Source: Rhodopirellula europaea 6C (GTDB lineage: Bacteria; Planctomycetota; Planctomycetia; Pirellulales; Pirellulaceae). From it: DNA of 64,000 nt. Shown one piece after another: positions 50,328-60,124 of this stretch. Positions within the stretch are counted from its first letter, which is position 1. Every line of letters begins with the position of its first letter. The notes beneath the pieces were generated by a model, which worked only from the letters and a program-made list of their open reading frames with translations, ran no database searches and was not told the origin of the DNA. A program made the position numbers and the translations under genes. Where the stretch lies: contig NZ_ANMO01000117.1 of assembly GCF_000338295.1 (NCBI RefSeq), positions 20,851 to 84,850 on the forward strand. Reading direction: 5' to 3'.

Positions 50328-50867
50328 CTATTCCGAATCCAAAAGGCTCGCGATTTTTTCAATCGTTGAGTGGTTGCGAGCGGTCGTGGCAACACCCAGC
50401 TTTCGTTCGACGCCTTTGGCCAATTTGGACGTTCCGAAACCGTCGGGAGTGTGAAGGTAGAACACATCCCCAATCAATTCAAAGCGTTCGGTTTCGGTAG
50501 CGAGATCGGCGATGGACGCTAGATCTGGATCGTCCGGTGTTCCTGAGAGAAAGAAGAAGTGAAGCGTTTTGGGGAACGCAGCCGCATCGGGGAATGGATT
50601 GTTCGTGACGGCGGCTCGAAATTCGTCTGGCGTCAGAAGCATCACTTGAGGCACGAACCCAAAACTTTCGTCGACCACGCGGGCGATTCGTTGGGCAAGC
50701 TTTGCCTTCGAGGTGGACTCGCACGTGAACACCACATTGCCGCTTTGGATGTAGGTCCGAACGGTTTGGCATCCGATGGATTCCAAAGTCGATCGCAATG
50801 CAGCCATCGGCAGTTTGTTCTTGCCGCCAACGTTGATGCCGCGAAAAAGGGCGATCCAGGTTGTCAT
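50328..50867 (-). CDS. DUF1697 family protein
   Basis: 179 residues from the ATG at 50867, which starts the family line MTTWIALFRGINVGGKNKL. YIQSGNVVFTCES and TARNHSTIEKIASLL near the end are also typical. The frame extends upstream to 50963 without resemblance. DUF1697 proteins are small cytoplasmic proteins of unknown function. It sits between two polysaccharide enzymes, apparently by chance. Confidence 0.85.
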   Translation of the reverse strand: MTTWIALFRGINVGGKNKLPMAALRSTLESIGCQTVRTYIQSGNVVFTCESTSKAKLAQRIARVVDESFGFVPQVMLLTPDEFRAAVTNNPFPDAAAFPKTLHFFFLSGTPDDPDLASIADLATETERFELIGDVFYLHTPDGFGTSKLAKGVERKLGVATTARNHSTIEKIASLLDSE

Positions 50868-50959
50868 GCATTTCCGCAGCGGAAGGAACGTTGGTGAGGA
50901 CGCAATGAAGCAGGTTTCGTGCGAATCAAAGATAGCAGCAGTGTCCGCCGTCGATAGCC

Positions 50960-53326
50960 TCACTCAAAGCGGTCGTGGATCAGGTGGACCGAAGTGATGG
51001 TCAAGCCAGGCTGGGATTTGATTTCAATTTGGTTGTTTTTCTGCAGCCAGTCTTTGGAGATAGAAATCTCTAGCGGAGCCATCAGTTGATCAAACTCGTG
51101 GGCCCATTCAGGGTGAGACTCAAAAGACTGTCCATTGAAGGTTCCGGCAACGGCTTCTTCCAGTCCGCTGTTGCGATGAATCCCGATGACCAGTTTCGCC
51201 GAATCGATTTTTGATGCGTCATCAATTTCGATTTGGAACGCACGCGATTGATCGGCGGTCACGGCCGTACCTGCAGCGTAAGCAAATTCACGATGAAGTT
51301 TTTTGGCCGGTTGGATCATTTTGTCAAACGAGAACGTCACAACGGTTGTTTCCTCCGCGTCGACTGGAACCGCCTTCGAATGAGGCAGAGAGATCGCGTC
51401 TTCGTAGATGACTTGGCCGTCGTTGTATCGTAGTCGCCGCTGCTGAATGGACGATGCGTTCAGTGTGTCGCCAGCGATGTCGGACAGGTCAACGCTGAGT
51501 TGACGACTTGTCATGTTGGTCAGTGCGAGTTGCAGGCGATTGCCTTGATAGACAGCCGTCGCGTTCAATCCCACGGGGGCCAGCCCGCTGGTTTCAACTG
51601 GAAGTCGTCTGCCATCGAAATCACGCCACAGTTCGAAAAAGTGTGCGACGGGTGTGGGTTCAAAGTCGGCCAGCGGGCCTCTCGCCGAAGCACCTTCGGT
51701 CGGAACGAAGGCGACGTTGCCGCTGTTCGGGTTCCAATGCATGTTCGTGAAGACAAACGGGACCGACAAATCGATTTGATGCGGACGGCTCATGAGTTTG
51801 TGCAAGAAGGCACTGAAAGATCGCAGACGCAGCCAATAGTCCGCTGCGCCGCGGCCAGCTTGGAGTGAACCACACTCGGTGATCAGGATTGGTTTGACAT
51901 TGTCCGTTTCTTCCATGTGAGCTCGCAACATGTCGAGCGTGGCTTCGAGACGACCGAGTAGGTACCCCGAGTAACCTTTGTCGCGACGTTCCCAGGCTCC
52001 GAGCGAGCCCTTGTCTTCGTAGAAATGGTGGGAGTAGAAGTCCAGATGATCACGGGTTAGATCCATGAACCGAGCTTGGTCGCGATAGAGTCCAAATTGA
52101 TTGACATGCAATTGCATCCACGCGGAGGTCGGGCCGCCGACATTGACCGACGGAGTCTTCGCGTGCACCGCTTTGGCGACATCGTTGTGGAACTCGGCGA
52201 GCAAGGCCCAGGAATCATGGTCTTTTTGATAGTGGTAGTCCCACTCGGCTTTGATGGTGGACTCGTTTTTGACTTCCCACCATTTCGCGGTCCGTCCACC
52301 GTCTGCCTCTTGGTCGGCAATGTGTGCCGCGGCAAGATCGGCCGCGTCTCCAAAGTGTTCGATCAAGGGTGTGCCGCGCCCGACGTGTTCGACGGACATG
52401 AACTCTGGGTAGTCGTTCAAACACATCGCATAATCAGCGTCCTCAAACGCAGGGATCGTTTTGGGGGCGGATGAATCATGACGCTCGAAGAACGTGAGGT
52501 CAGCGGCTCCCTTATTTTTGGGATCTTCCTTCAGTTTTTCGCCCGGACCGTAGCCGACCACCAAGGCGGGATCGAGTTTGAAAATTTGGCGGCCCGGAGA
52601 AAAGTTGTGTTCGCTAGCCCAACGTTCAAAACTTGGGTCGGATGTGCCCGGTGCGGCGTAGTAGCGAAAGAACTTTTCGCGTTCCAGGTCGACGTGGCCG
52701 GCAATGGAAAGTTCGTGTTGCAGGTCAACACGCACGCTGACCGGAACGCGAGGTTGATCGGCCCCCAGGGTTCGATAGGGGATGTCGTCGAACTTCACCG
52801 GCAGTTTGCCTTGTGAGTGAAAAGCGATCTGCGTGACGGTTGCCGTCTTCCCTGCGGCGCAACGAGTGCGAATGCGAATTGGCGGCATGTCTTCGCTGGG
52901 GACGGGCATCGCGGGCAGTTTGAAACGATACAGCTTGGGTTCTTGCGTGCTGCGTTCCACCGTTCCGCCACCTGAATAGGGAGCGACGTCAATGCCGCCG
53001 AGATGATTCAGGTTTTCGCCGCGAAGGATGATGTATTTGAACAACGATGCGACCCGCTGGCTTCCGGGCGGCAATTCGATCGAAACGTCTCCACTGAGCT
53101 GGAACGTTTCGTTGGAAAGGACCAGTTCGACAAGATCGCGGTCGTCACCTTCGCCGCGATAGGTCGTCTCTTTGCCGTTTGTAAACTCGTTGAAAAGATA
53201 GGCATGCGCCGCTTTTCGAGCGATGCCTTCATCACTCAACTGATTGGTGCCCGGCGACGGTTGAGCTTGCAGGCTCGTTGTGAACAAAGAAAGACAAACG
53301 AGAACAACGGCGTGAATCAGTTTCAT
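50960..53326 (-). CDS. Secreted GH86-like beta-agarase/porphyranase
   Basis: 788 residues from ATG 53326, giving the signal MKLIHAVVLVCLSLFTTSLQA. The protein begins with a beta-rich domain and then a TIM-barrel with GH86-like lines: FFRYYAAPGTSDPSFERWA, KWWEVKNEST (putative acid/base Glu) and ILITECGSLQAGR (putative nucleophile Glu). A C-terminal beta-sandwich follows. GH86 enzymes cut agarose or porphyran from red algae. The family call is from pattern memory; another clan-A glycosidase is possible. The frame open to 53368 has no extra support. Confidence 0.62.
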   Translation of the reverse strand: MKLIHAVVLVCLSLFTTSLQAQPSPGTNQLSDEGIARKAAHAYLFNEFTNGKETTYRGEGDDRDLVELVLSNETFQLSGDVSIELPPGSQRVASLFKYIILRGENLNHLGGIDVAPYSGGGTVERSTQEPKLYRFKLPAMPVPSEDMPPIRIRTRCAAGKTATVTQIAFHSQGKLPVKFDDIPYRTLGADQPRVPVSVRVDLQHELSIAGHVDLEREKFFRYYAAPGTSDPSFERWASEHNFSPGRQIFKLDPALVVGYGPGEKLKEDPKNKGAADLTFFERHDSSAPKTIPAFEDADYAMCLNDYPEFMSVEHVGRGTPLIEHFGDAADLAAAHIADQEADGGRTAKWWEVKNESTIKAEWDYHYQKDHDSWALLAEFHNDVAKAVHAKTPSVNVGGPTSAWMQLHVNQFGLYRDQARFMDLTRDHLDFYSHHFYEDKGSLGAWERRDKGYSGYLLGRLEATLDMLRAHMEETDNVKPILITECGSLQAGRGAADYWLRLRSFSAFLHKLMSRPHQIDLSVPFVFTNMHWNPNSGNVAFVPTEGASARGPLADFEPTPVAHFFELWRDFDGRRLPVETSGLAPVGLNATAVYQGNRLQLALTNMTSRQLSVDLSDIAGDTLNASSIQQRRLRYNDGQVIYEDAISLPHSKAVPVDAEETTVVTFSFDKMIQPAKKLHREFAYAAGTAVTADQSRAFQIEIDDASKIDSAKLVIGIHRNSGLEEAVAGTFNGQSFESHPEWAHEFDQLMAPLEISISKDWLQKNNQIEIKSQPGLTITSVHLIHDRFE

Positions 53327-53459
53327 CTGTGTGCTGTGACCGGTGACTTGGGTGTGGGGAACAACCAATGATCGTCACGATGAATGCCTTTGTCCAATGT
53401 ATGGACTTAGTGCGGAGCAAACGCAGAGCTGCCATTCGCTTCAATTTTGATGGCACAAA

Positions 53460-53490
53460 AAAAGACCGAGTCGGAATGACTCGGCCTTTT
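53460..53490 (-). terminator. Intrinsic terminator of the pyruvate dehydrogenase operon
   Basis: CCGAGTC/GACTCGG plus outer pairs form a strong stem (53460-53490) with a 5-nt loop; on the minus strand a run of seven T follows. It lies 45 nt after the E2 stop on the same strand. Confidence 0.85.
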
Positions 53491-53534
53491 CATAGTTTGA
53501 TCAATGGATCAGAGCAGATCGCCTGGCTTTGAAA

Positions 53535-54944
53535 TCAGAGAGCTAGCAACAGACGGCTTGGGGCTTGCAGGTATCCGATCACATCGTTGAGGAAGCGGGC
53601 TGCGGTTCCGCCGTCGACCAAGCGGTGGTCGTACGAGAGACTGAGCGGCATCATCAGGCGAGGTTGGATCGAATCGTCGGGCATGACAACGGGCAACTTT
53701 CGCGAGCGGCCGACCAACAGGATGGCGACTTCGGGAACGTTGACGATCGGTGTGCTGTATTGGCCGCCGATCGCGCCCAGGTTGCTGATCGTGAACGATC
53801 CACCACGCAGGTCGTTGACTCCGAACTTACCGCCGCGAACTTTGCCAGCCATCTCGGCGATGTTGCGAGCGGTGTCGGGAATGCCCATTTGGTCAGCGTT
53901 GTGCATCACGGGAACGACCAAGCCGTTGTCGGTGTCGACCGCGATGCCGATGTTGACGTAATCCTTGTAGATGACTTGCTGGTTTTCGGAATCGATCACC
54001 GCGTTGAGTGATGGGTGATGACGAAGAGCCGTTGCGACGGCTTTGACCAAGAAAGGCATCGTGGTCAGCTTGAGACCTTGAGCGGCGTAGTCGTCTTTGC
54101 TGCTCTGGCGAAGGCGTTCCAGATCTGTGATGTCGGCATCGTCGAAGTTGGTCACGCGTGGAACGGTGGACCAAGACAGGTGCATTTGAGCCGAGATCGT
54201 TTTACGGATCTTGCTCATGCGTTCGACGCGAATCGGGCCGTAGTCGTCTGTGTCGGGAGTTCCCGGAAGATCGCCCGATGCGGCGTTGGTTCGAGGTGCA
54301 GCCGCGCCGGCCGATGGGGCTGGTTTCGCAGCAGGTGCGGCAGCCTTTTGGCTGGCCGATCGGACGACGGCCAAAACATCGTCGCGAGTGATTCGTCCAC
54401 CAGCGCCGGTTCCGGTGACGCTAGCCAGGTTCACACCCGTTTCGCGAGCGAAGCGGCGGATCGCTGGACCGGCTGGGATTGATCCACCGCCGTCGACGGG
54501 TGCATCGGGTTCGTCCGCGACCGCGGGAGTTTGGGCGGCTGGTGTTGCGACAGGTTGAGCAACGGGTGGTGCCGCAGGTGCGGCTGGTTTTGCAGCAGGA
54601 GGTGCGGCGGGTTCTGGAGCAGGTGCTTCCGCCTGAGGTTCTGGTTTGGGTTCAGGCTTCTTTTCTGGTTCCGCTGGAGCGGCCGGTGCAGGAGCGGATT
54701 CAGCTCCGGCGGCAGCTTCCACTTCGATCAACACGCCGCCGATTGGCACCGTGTCACCTTCGCCAACCGAAATCTTGGTGACTTTGCCGCCCACGTCGCT
54801 CGGCACGGGAACGGTTGCTTTGTCCGTTTCCATTTCCACGATGTCTTGACCGGCGGTGATCACATCGCCGACAGAAACGAAAATTTCAAGGACATCGCCA
54901 GATTCGATGCCGTCGCCGAGTTCGGGGAGTTTGACTTCAGTCAT
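53535..54944 (-). CDS. aceF: Pyruvate dehydrogenase E2, dihydrolipoamide acetyltransferase
   Basis: 469 residues with one lipoyl domain at the start (lipoyl Lys42 in METDKATV), a long Ala/Pro/Glu linker (about 78-150), the E1/E3-binding domain (AGPAIRRFARETGVNLASV, GRITRDDV, about 155-195) and the catalytic core, with the CoA-acetyltransferase motif SYDHRLVDGG (His and Asp). It moves acetyl groups from E1 to CoA. It lies downstream of E1 on the same strand with 137 nt between them. No E3 gene is in the window. Confidence 0.93.
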   Translation of the reverse strand: MTEVKLPELGDGIESGDVLEIFVSVGDVITAGQDIVEMETDKATVPVPSDVGGKVTKISVGEGDTVPIGGVLIEVEAAAGAESAPAPAAPAEPEKKPEPKPEPQAEAPAPEPAAPPAAKPAAPAAPPVAQPVATPAAQTPAVADEPDAPVDGGGSIPAGPAIRRFARETGVNLASVTGTGAGGRITRDDVLAVVRSASQKAAAPAAKPAPSAGAAAPRTNAASGDLPGTPDTDDYGPIRVERMSKIRKTISAQMHLSWSTVPRVTNFDDADITDLERLRQSSKDDYAAQGLKLTTMPFLVKAVATALRHHPSLNAVIDSENQQVIYKDYVNIGIAVDTDNGLVVPVMHNADQMGIPDTARNIAEMAGKVRGGKFGVNDLRGGSFTISNLGAIGGQYSTPIVNVPEVAILLVGRSRKLPVVMPDDSIQPRLMMPLSLSYDHRLVDGGTAARFLNDVIGYLQAPSRLLLAL

Positions 54945-55008
54945 GGGAAAGATATGTCAGAGTGTGATTGGAGAAGGTTGAGACGCTCGGTCGTCCGATG
55001 GTGGCCAA

Positions 55009-55028
55009 GTCCCCGGTGTTTCGGGGAC
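55009..55028 (-). repeat. Hairpin between aceE and aceF
   Basis: GTCCCCG (55009-55015) and CGGGGAC (55022-55028) make a perfect 7-bp GC-rich stem with a 6-nt loop in the 137-nt gap between E1 and E2. No T-run follows on the minus strand, so a role in mRNA processing or stability is more likely than full termination. Confidence 0.55.
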
Positions 55029-55081
55029 GATTCAAATTTGGGCCATGCGTTGCGAACGACGTTCGCGTTTTGCGATCAAAA

Positions 55082-57814
55082 TTAGGCGAAGTAAGGATCG
55101 ACTTTATCGGGATCGTAATCCAGGTCTTTGATCGCTTGTGCCACGTCGGCAGCTTCGAACGTTCCGGCTTTTGCCAGGCGACCCAAAGCAGCGATGGTGA
55201 TCGATTCCGCATCGACTTCGAAGTGGCGACGGAGTGCTTCGCGAGTTTCGCTGCGGCCCATGCCGTCGGTGCCCAAGACGTAGTAGTCGCCCGGGATCCA
55301 AGGTGTGAGCTGTTCGCCGAGAGCACGCACGTAGTCGCTGGCCGAGATGAATGGGCCTTCGACTCCTTCGAGCACTTCTTCGAGGTAGCTCTTGCGAGGC
55401 GTCTCGGTGGGATGCAAACGATTCCAACGCTCGACGGAGTGAGCTTCACGACGCAGCAACGTGTAGCTGGTCACCGACCAAACGTCGCTAGCGATGTTGT
55501 ACTTCTCGGCCAAGATTTCTTGAGCTTTCAGAGCACAGTTCAGGATCGCGCCGCTGCCGAACAGTTGAACACGAGCCTTGGCTCCGTCCACTTCGCGGCT
55601 GTTGTATTTGTACATCCCCTTGATGATGCCTTCTTCGCATCCTTCAGGTATTTCCGGTTGGACGTACGCTTCGTTTTCAGCGGTGATGTAGTACAGGCAT
55701 TCTTCGCCCTCTTCGTACATCCGCTTCAAGCCTTCGTGAACGATCACGGTAACTTCGTAGGCAAACGCTGGGTCGTAAGCACGCACGGTGGGGAACGCAA
55801 TCGCGTTGAGCAGGCTGTGCCCGTCTTGGTGCTGCAGCCCTTCGCCGTTGAGCGTCGTGCGACCGGCAGTACCACCGACGAGGAAACCCTTGGCTCGCAT
55901 GTCTGCGGCGGCCCAGATTGAATCGCCGATCCGTTGGAAACCGAACATGCTGTAGTAGATATAGAACGGAATCATGTTCACGCCATGGCAGCTGTAAGCT
56001 GTGCCAGCCGCGTTGAAGCTGGACATTGATCCGCATTCTGTGATGCCTTCTTCCAGGATCTGACCGTCTTGAGCTTCTTTGTAGTAAGCGACTTGGTCGG
56101 AGTCCGTTGGTTCGTAGAGTTGGCCCGCGTGAGCGTAGATGCCAAACTGTTTGAACATGCCTTCCATGCCGAACGTTCGCGATTCATCAGGCACGATGGG
56201 GACCACGTATTTGCCGATGGCTTTGTCGCGGCACATGGAAATCAACATTTGCACGGCGGCGAATGTTGTGCTGCACTCTTTGTTGTCGGTCCGCTTCGAG
56301 ACGAACTTTTGGAACACCTCCAACCCTGGAATTTCCATTTTAGGATGTTCGGTCGGACGGCTTGGCACCGGGCCACCAAGAGCTTCGCGGCGCTCCTTGA
56401 GATACTTCATCTCTTGGCTGTTGGCCGCTGGCTTGTAGAACGGAGCCTCACCGACTTTTTCGTCGCTGATTGGGATGCCAAAGCGAGTACGGAATTCCAG
56501 CAACTCGGCTTCGTTCATCTTCTTTTGGTTGTGAGCAACGTTGCGTCCCTCACCGGCTTCGCCGAGTCCGTAGCCCTTGACGGTTTTGGCCAGAATCACG
56601 GTTGGCTTACCGTTGTTTGACTCGGTCGCTTCTTTGTATGCCGCGTAAACCTTTTCCGGATCGTGACCGCCGCGGCGGATCTTTTCGAGCTTCTCGTCCG
56701 AGAGATGTTTGACCAACTCGAGAAGCTCGGGGTACTTGCCGAAGAAGTGCTCGCGAATGTAGCTGCCGGGCATCGACGTGTACTTTTGGTACTGGCCGTC
56801 GACGACTTCGTTCATACGTTTGGCGAGCAAACCAGTCGTGTCACGAGCGAGCAATTCGTCCCATTCGCCGCCCCAGACGACTTTGATGACGTTCCATCCG
56901 GCACCGTGGAAGATCGATTCGAGTTCTTGAATGATCTTGCTGTTACCGCGAACGGGACCGTCGAGTCGCTGCAGGTTGCAGTTGATGACGAAGATCAAGT
57001 TGTCGAGCTTCTCACGCGAAGCCAATCCGATCGCGCCGAGTGTTTCAGGTTCGTCGCATTCGCCGTCACCGAGGAACGCCCAAACCTTTTGGCCCTTGGT
57101 GTCTTTGATACCGCGATCGTTCAAGTATTCGTTGAAGCGGGCTTGGTAGATCGCCATGATTGGACCGAGGCCCATCGAGACGGTCGGGTATTCCCAGAAG
57201 CCGGGCATCAACCAAGGGTGTGGGTAGCTGGAAAGTCCGCCACCGGGTGCGAGCTCACGACGGAAGTTATCGAGGTTCTCGTCGGACAAACGGCCTTCGA
57301 GGTAGGCACGCGAGTACATGCCGGGCGAAGCGTGACCTTGGAAGTAGATCGAGTCGCCGGAGTAACCGTCTTCGCCGCGGCCTTGGAAGAAGTGGTTGAA
57401 TGCGACTTCGTAAAGGGTCGCTGAGCTGGCGAAGGTGCTGATGTGTCCACCAACGCCACCGGGCCGCTTGTTGGCTCGGACGACCATGGCCATCGCATTC
57501 CAGCGAATGATCGATTTGATGCGTCGTTCGAGTTCACGGTTGCCGGGGTAAGCGGGCTGCTCGTGAGGTGGGATTGTGTTGACGTATGGCGTCGAGGTGT
57601 CCGAGGAAAGGGGCACGCCTTCTTCGGCGGCTCGGTCACGCAGTTGATCGATCAGGAATTTGACCCGTTCGGGGCCTTTGCTCTGAAGGACATATTCGAG
57701 GGATGAAATCCACTCTTGGGTTTCGGCGGAGTCGACATCGACGTCCGGCGAGTGCTGCAATTCGCCAAGGTTTTGGGAAATTTCAGCTTGAGCGACGGAT
57801 TTTGATTCGGACAT
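55082..57814 (-). CDS. aceE: Pyruvate dehydrogenase E1, homodimeric type
   Basis: 910 residues, the usual length of the homodimeric AceE. Motifs include the histidine-containing GHISTFASSATLYEVAFNHF, the thiamine-diphosphate motif FLGDGECDEPETLG...NLIFVINCNLQRLDGP (GDG...NN-type), and YVVPIVPDESRTFGMEGMF of the pyrimidine domain. It decarboxylates pyruvate and passes the acetyl group to E2's lipoyl Lys. The following gene is E2. An E3 is missing from the window. Confidence 0.95.
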   Translation of the reverse strand: MSESKSVAQAEISQNLGELQHSPDVDVDSAETQEWISSLEYVLQSKGPERVKFLIDQLRDRAAEEGVPLSSDTSTPYVNTIPPHEQPAYPGNRELERRIKSIIRWNAMAMVVRANKRPGGVGGHISTFASSATLYEVAFNHFFQGRGEDGYSGDSIYFQGHASPGMYSRAYLEGRLSDENLDNFRRELAPGGGLSSYPHPWLMPGFWEYPTVSMGLGPIMAIYQARFNEYLNDRGIKDTKGQKVWAFLGDGECDEPETLGAIGLASREKLDNLIFVINCNLQRLDGPVRGNSKIIQELESIFHGAGWNVIKVVWGGEWDELLARDTTGLLAKRMNEVVDGQYQKYTSMPGSYIREHFFGKYPELLELVKHLSDEKLEKIRRGGHDPEKVYAAYKEATESNNGKPTVILAKTVKGYGLGEAGEGRNVAHNQKKMNEAELLEFRTRFGIPISDEKVGEAPFYKPAANSQEMKYLKERREALGGPVPSRPTEHPKMEIPGLEVFQKFVSKRTDNKECSTTFAAVQMLISMCRDKAIGKYVVPIVPDESRTFGMEGMFKQFGIYAHAGQLYEPTDSDQVAYYKEAQDGQILEEGITECGSMSSFNAAGTAYSCHGVNMIPFYIYYSMFGFQRIGDSIWAAADMRAKGFLVGGTAGRTTLNGEGLQHQDGHSLLNAIAFPTVRAYDPAFAYEVTVIVHEGLKRMYEEGEECLYYITAENEAYVQPEIPEGCEEGIIKGMYKYNSREVDGAKARVQLFGSGAILNCALKAQEILAEKYNIASDVWSVTSYTLLRREAHSVERWNRLHPTETPRKSYLEEVLEGVEGPFISASDYVRALGEQLTPWIPGDYYVLGTDGMGRSETREALRRHFEVDAESITIAALGRLAKAGTFEAADVAQAIKDLDYDPDKVDPYFA

Positions 57815-58287
57815 AGAGAGTAGAGAACTCCGGCTCGCGGACGATTGGATCAGATAGGTCGAGTTTTTCAGTCAGACCTAGTAGTTTAGCCGTTCTTGCA
57901 CGTTTCCAGCAAGGTTAGGAAGGGCCGCTGAAATGCCCGTTTCAGGTTTGCTGGACAGTTGGTTGTGCTAACCCCCATTGGCTCGGGCGAAAGTTTTTCT
58001 CCAGCACCTTTTCGGCGTTCAAAAAAGCTTGGTGAAGCAATTGTGAAGATCGAGATAGGAGTCCGCCCCGTCACGATGCCCCCAATTCTCGCCGGACCAT
58101 GCACCGGACGCGGTTGATTCCGGCCAAATTGGCGAATGAACCGTTGGTCGCTTGGCGTCGGCACCGGATGTTGCCTCGGATCCTCGTGACGATTGCTGCG
58201 GTGACATTCGTGTTGAATGCATCTGACGATTCAGCGGAAGCAGCGACATTTGGTCGCGTCTCAATTCGGCGGAATGATCGTCGCGGC
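57815..58287. other. Intergenic region between aceE and dcd
   Basis: 473 nt upstream of aceE and downstream of dcd, both on the minus strand. I see no gene; frames at 58019-58516 and 58099-58716 overlap dcd and are its shadows. The aceE promoter must lie toward the left end, but I cannot mark it. Confidence 0.4.
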
Positions 58288-58866
58288 TCAGGAGGTGCTG
58301 CGAATGGCTTCGTCGAAGCCCAATTCCAACTGGGTGTCTCGATCGTCGAAACCCAGTTCGCGATGCATCAGCGATGGCTGAATATCGTTGCTGTTTTGAT
58401 ATTTCTCGCTGGCTTCCTCGGGGCTGTCGCCGCTGATTTCCCAGTACGTGATCTGGCAGATCTGAATGTGCGGGTAGATTCGGACGGGTTGGACGCAGTG
58501 CAATTCCAGCGTCCAAGTGCCACGATATCCGGCGTGCCCGAGGCTGCCGCCAGGATTCAGGAAAAGCCCCAAGCGACCGACGGAGGATCGGCCTTGGATG
58601 ATCGGGACCAAACCATGCGTTTCGGTGTGTTCGGTCGTGCGGCCCAAATACAAAGTTCCGGGCTGCAGCGTCAGGCCTTCCTCGGGAATGGTCAGCCGGC
58701 GGTAGCGGTTGGGTGACGCGGAGTCCAAAACGACTTCTTCATAGACCAGAAGCTCGTCGTGAAGCGTCAAGTTGTAGCTGTTGGGTGACAAACGAGACGG
58801 ATCGAAGGGATCGATCACGATGTCTTTGCCCAGCCGCGATTGAATGTCTTGACCGGAAAGGATCAT
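58288..58866 (-). CDS. dcd: dCTP deaminase
   Basis: 192 residues from ATG 58866 (MILSGQDIQSRL), which matches the family's usual start; an upstream GTG at 58884 would add six residues, and AAGGAA precedes the chosen ATG. Motifs: SPNSYNLTLHDELLVYE, IIQGRSSVGRLGLF (substrate- and trimer-binding) and AGYRGTWTLELHCVQPVRIYP. It deaminates dCTP to dUTP in pyrimidine deoxynucleotide synthesis. The C-terminal about 25 residues are acidic and go beyond the typical core. No second nucleotide gene is nearby. Confidence 0.93.
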   Translation of the reverse strand: MILSGQDIQSRLGKDIVIDPFDPSRLSPNSYNLTLHDELLVYEEVVLDSASPNRYRRLTIPEEGLTLQPGTLYLGRTTEHTETHGLVPIIQGRSSVGRLGLFLNPGGSLGHAGYRGTWTLELHCVQPVRIYPHIQICQITYWEISGDSPEEASEKYQNSNDIQPSLMHRELGFDDRDTQLELGFDEAIRSTS

Positions 58867-59374
58867 GATCTGTGTTTCCTTCACGGAATGTGTCGAGGAG
58901 CGAGACGGTCCGGGAATCAGTCAATCACGCGGCACCAAACGTTGCCTGAAATCGCCACGTTGGCGTTTCAGGAAAGGTGCGAGGATTGCGTTGGAATAAG
59001 CGGATCGTTCAGTGGGCTGCTCCTGGCAATTTAACCACATCGAGCTCTCGATTGATCCCCAAGATGTTGCATTGGGGTATATTTCTGGAAACCCAAATGT
59101 TCGAAGCGAGCAACAACCGATTTGCTCCGTAGAACCGGTTTGAACCGCACAAATTGTCTGATCGTCGATAAAGCGTCTTCTCGGCCGCTGAGTCGGTGAG
59201 AAACGACCGTGAAATCTTCGAGTGGATCGTTCATCCTGGATGCAGCCGGCAAACGCTCGTTGTACCCTCGGGGATAGCGACCTCCCCCGCGGAGTTTGCG
59301 AGCGACGATTGCTTTTGCGATCCAATTTGTGAAACCAGCAACGATTCAGACTTTCCTTTGAAACGAGTTACCTC
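58867..59374. other. Divergent intergenic region, dcd / Bax-inhibitor family gene
   Basis: 508 nt with promoters for two divergent genes expected. I see no supported gene; frames at 58921-59325 and 59031-59252 are not protein-like. An AT-rich patch GGGTATATTTCTGG near 59073-59086 could belong to a promoter. Confidence 0.4.
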
Positions 59375-60121
59375 ATGAGCAACGTGAATCCTTATTCGTC
59401 CGGTGTCGACGGTGCCGCTTACGGCAACGCAGCGATCTACGCGGACGAAAACGAACGCATTGGATTTATCCGACGCACCTACGCTCACTTGTCGGGAGCC
59501 GTGTTCGCGTTTTTGGCATTGGAAGTGGTTCTGTTCACTTTGGTGCCAGCTGACACGATGACGATGCTGGTTCAGCGAATGACTGGCGGCTACGGTTGGT
59601 TGTTGGTGCTGGGTGCCTTCATGGCCGTCAGTTGGATGGCTCGTTCGTGGGCCAGCAGCGGGCAATCGCGCGGGCTGCAATACGCTGGGTTGGGGCTGTA
59701 TGTGGTCGCCCAAGCCGTGATCATGCTGCCGCTGATGTACATCGCGATTCACGTGATGAACCAGCCTCAGATTCCGATTTTGGCAGGGATCATCACGACA
59801 CTGACCTTCGCTGGTCTGACAGGATTTGTGATGTTCACGCGAGTCGATCTCGCATCGTGGGGAACGTACTTGTTTGTCGCCGGTTTGGTTGCGATGGGCG
59901 TCGTCGTTTGCGGCGTGCTCTTCGGATTCTCGTTGGGATTGTTCTTCAGTGCCGCGATGGTTGCCTTGGCATGCGGCTACATTCTTTACGACACTTCCAA
60001 TGTTTTGCACCACTACGACACGCGTCAGCACGTTGCCGCTTCTTTGGCATTGTTTGCTTCGGTCGCGTTGCTGTTCTATTACGTGCTGCGAATCTTGATT
60101 GCCTTCTCCAGCAGCGACTGA
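59375..60121 (+). CDS. Bax inhibitor-1/YccA family membrane protein
   Basis: 248 residues with seven hydrophobic segments after a soluble N-terminus. RIGFIRRTYAHLSGAVFAFLALEV and YDTSNVLHHYDTRQHVAASLALFASV (the conserved last transmembrane region, with the DTQ-like line) are typical of the UPF0005/BI-1 family, which forms a calcium-leak-type channel. It lies 3 nt upstream of the LON-domain gene, so the two are probably co-transcribed. Confidence 0.9.
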   Translation: MSNVNPYSSGVDGAAYGNAAIYADENERIGFIRRTYAHLSGAVFAFLALEVVLFTLVPADTMTMLVQRMTGGYGWLLVLGAFMAVSWMARSWASSGQSRGLQYAGLGLYVVAQAVIMLPLMYIAIHVMNQPQIPILAGIITTLTFAGLTGFVMFTRVDLASWGTYLFVAGLVAMGVVVCGVLFGFSLGLFFSAAMVALACGYILYDTSNVLHHYDTRQHVAASLALFASVALLFYYVLRILIAFSSSD

Positions 60122-60124
60122 TTC

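Noticed and set aside
58099..58716. 205-codon plus-strand frame with a signal-like start
   Set aside because: It overlaps most of dcd on the opposite strand; dcd has clear family motifs.
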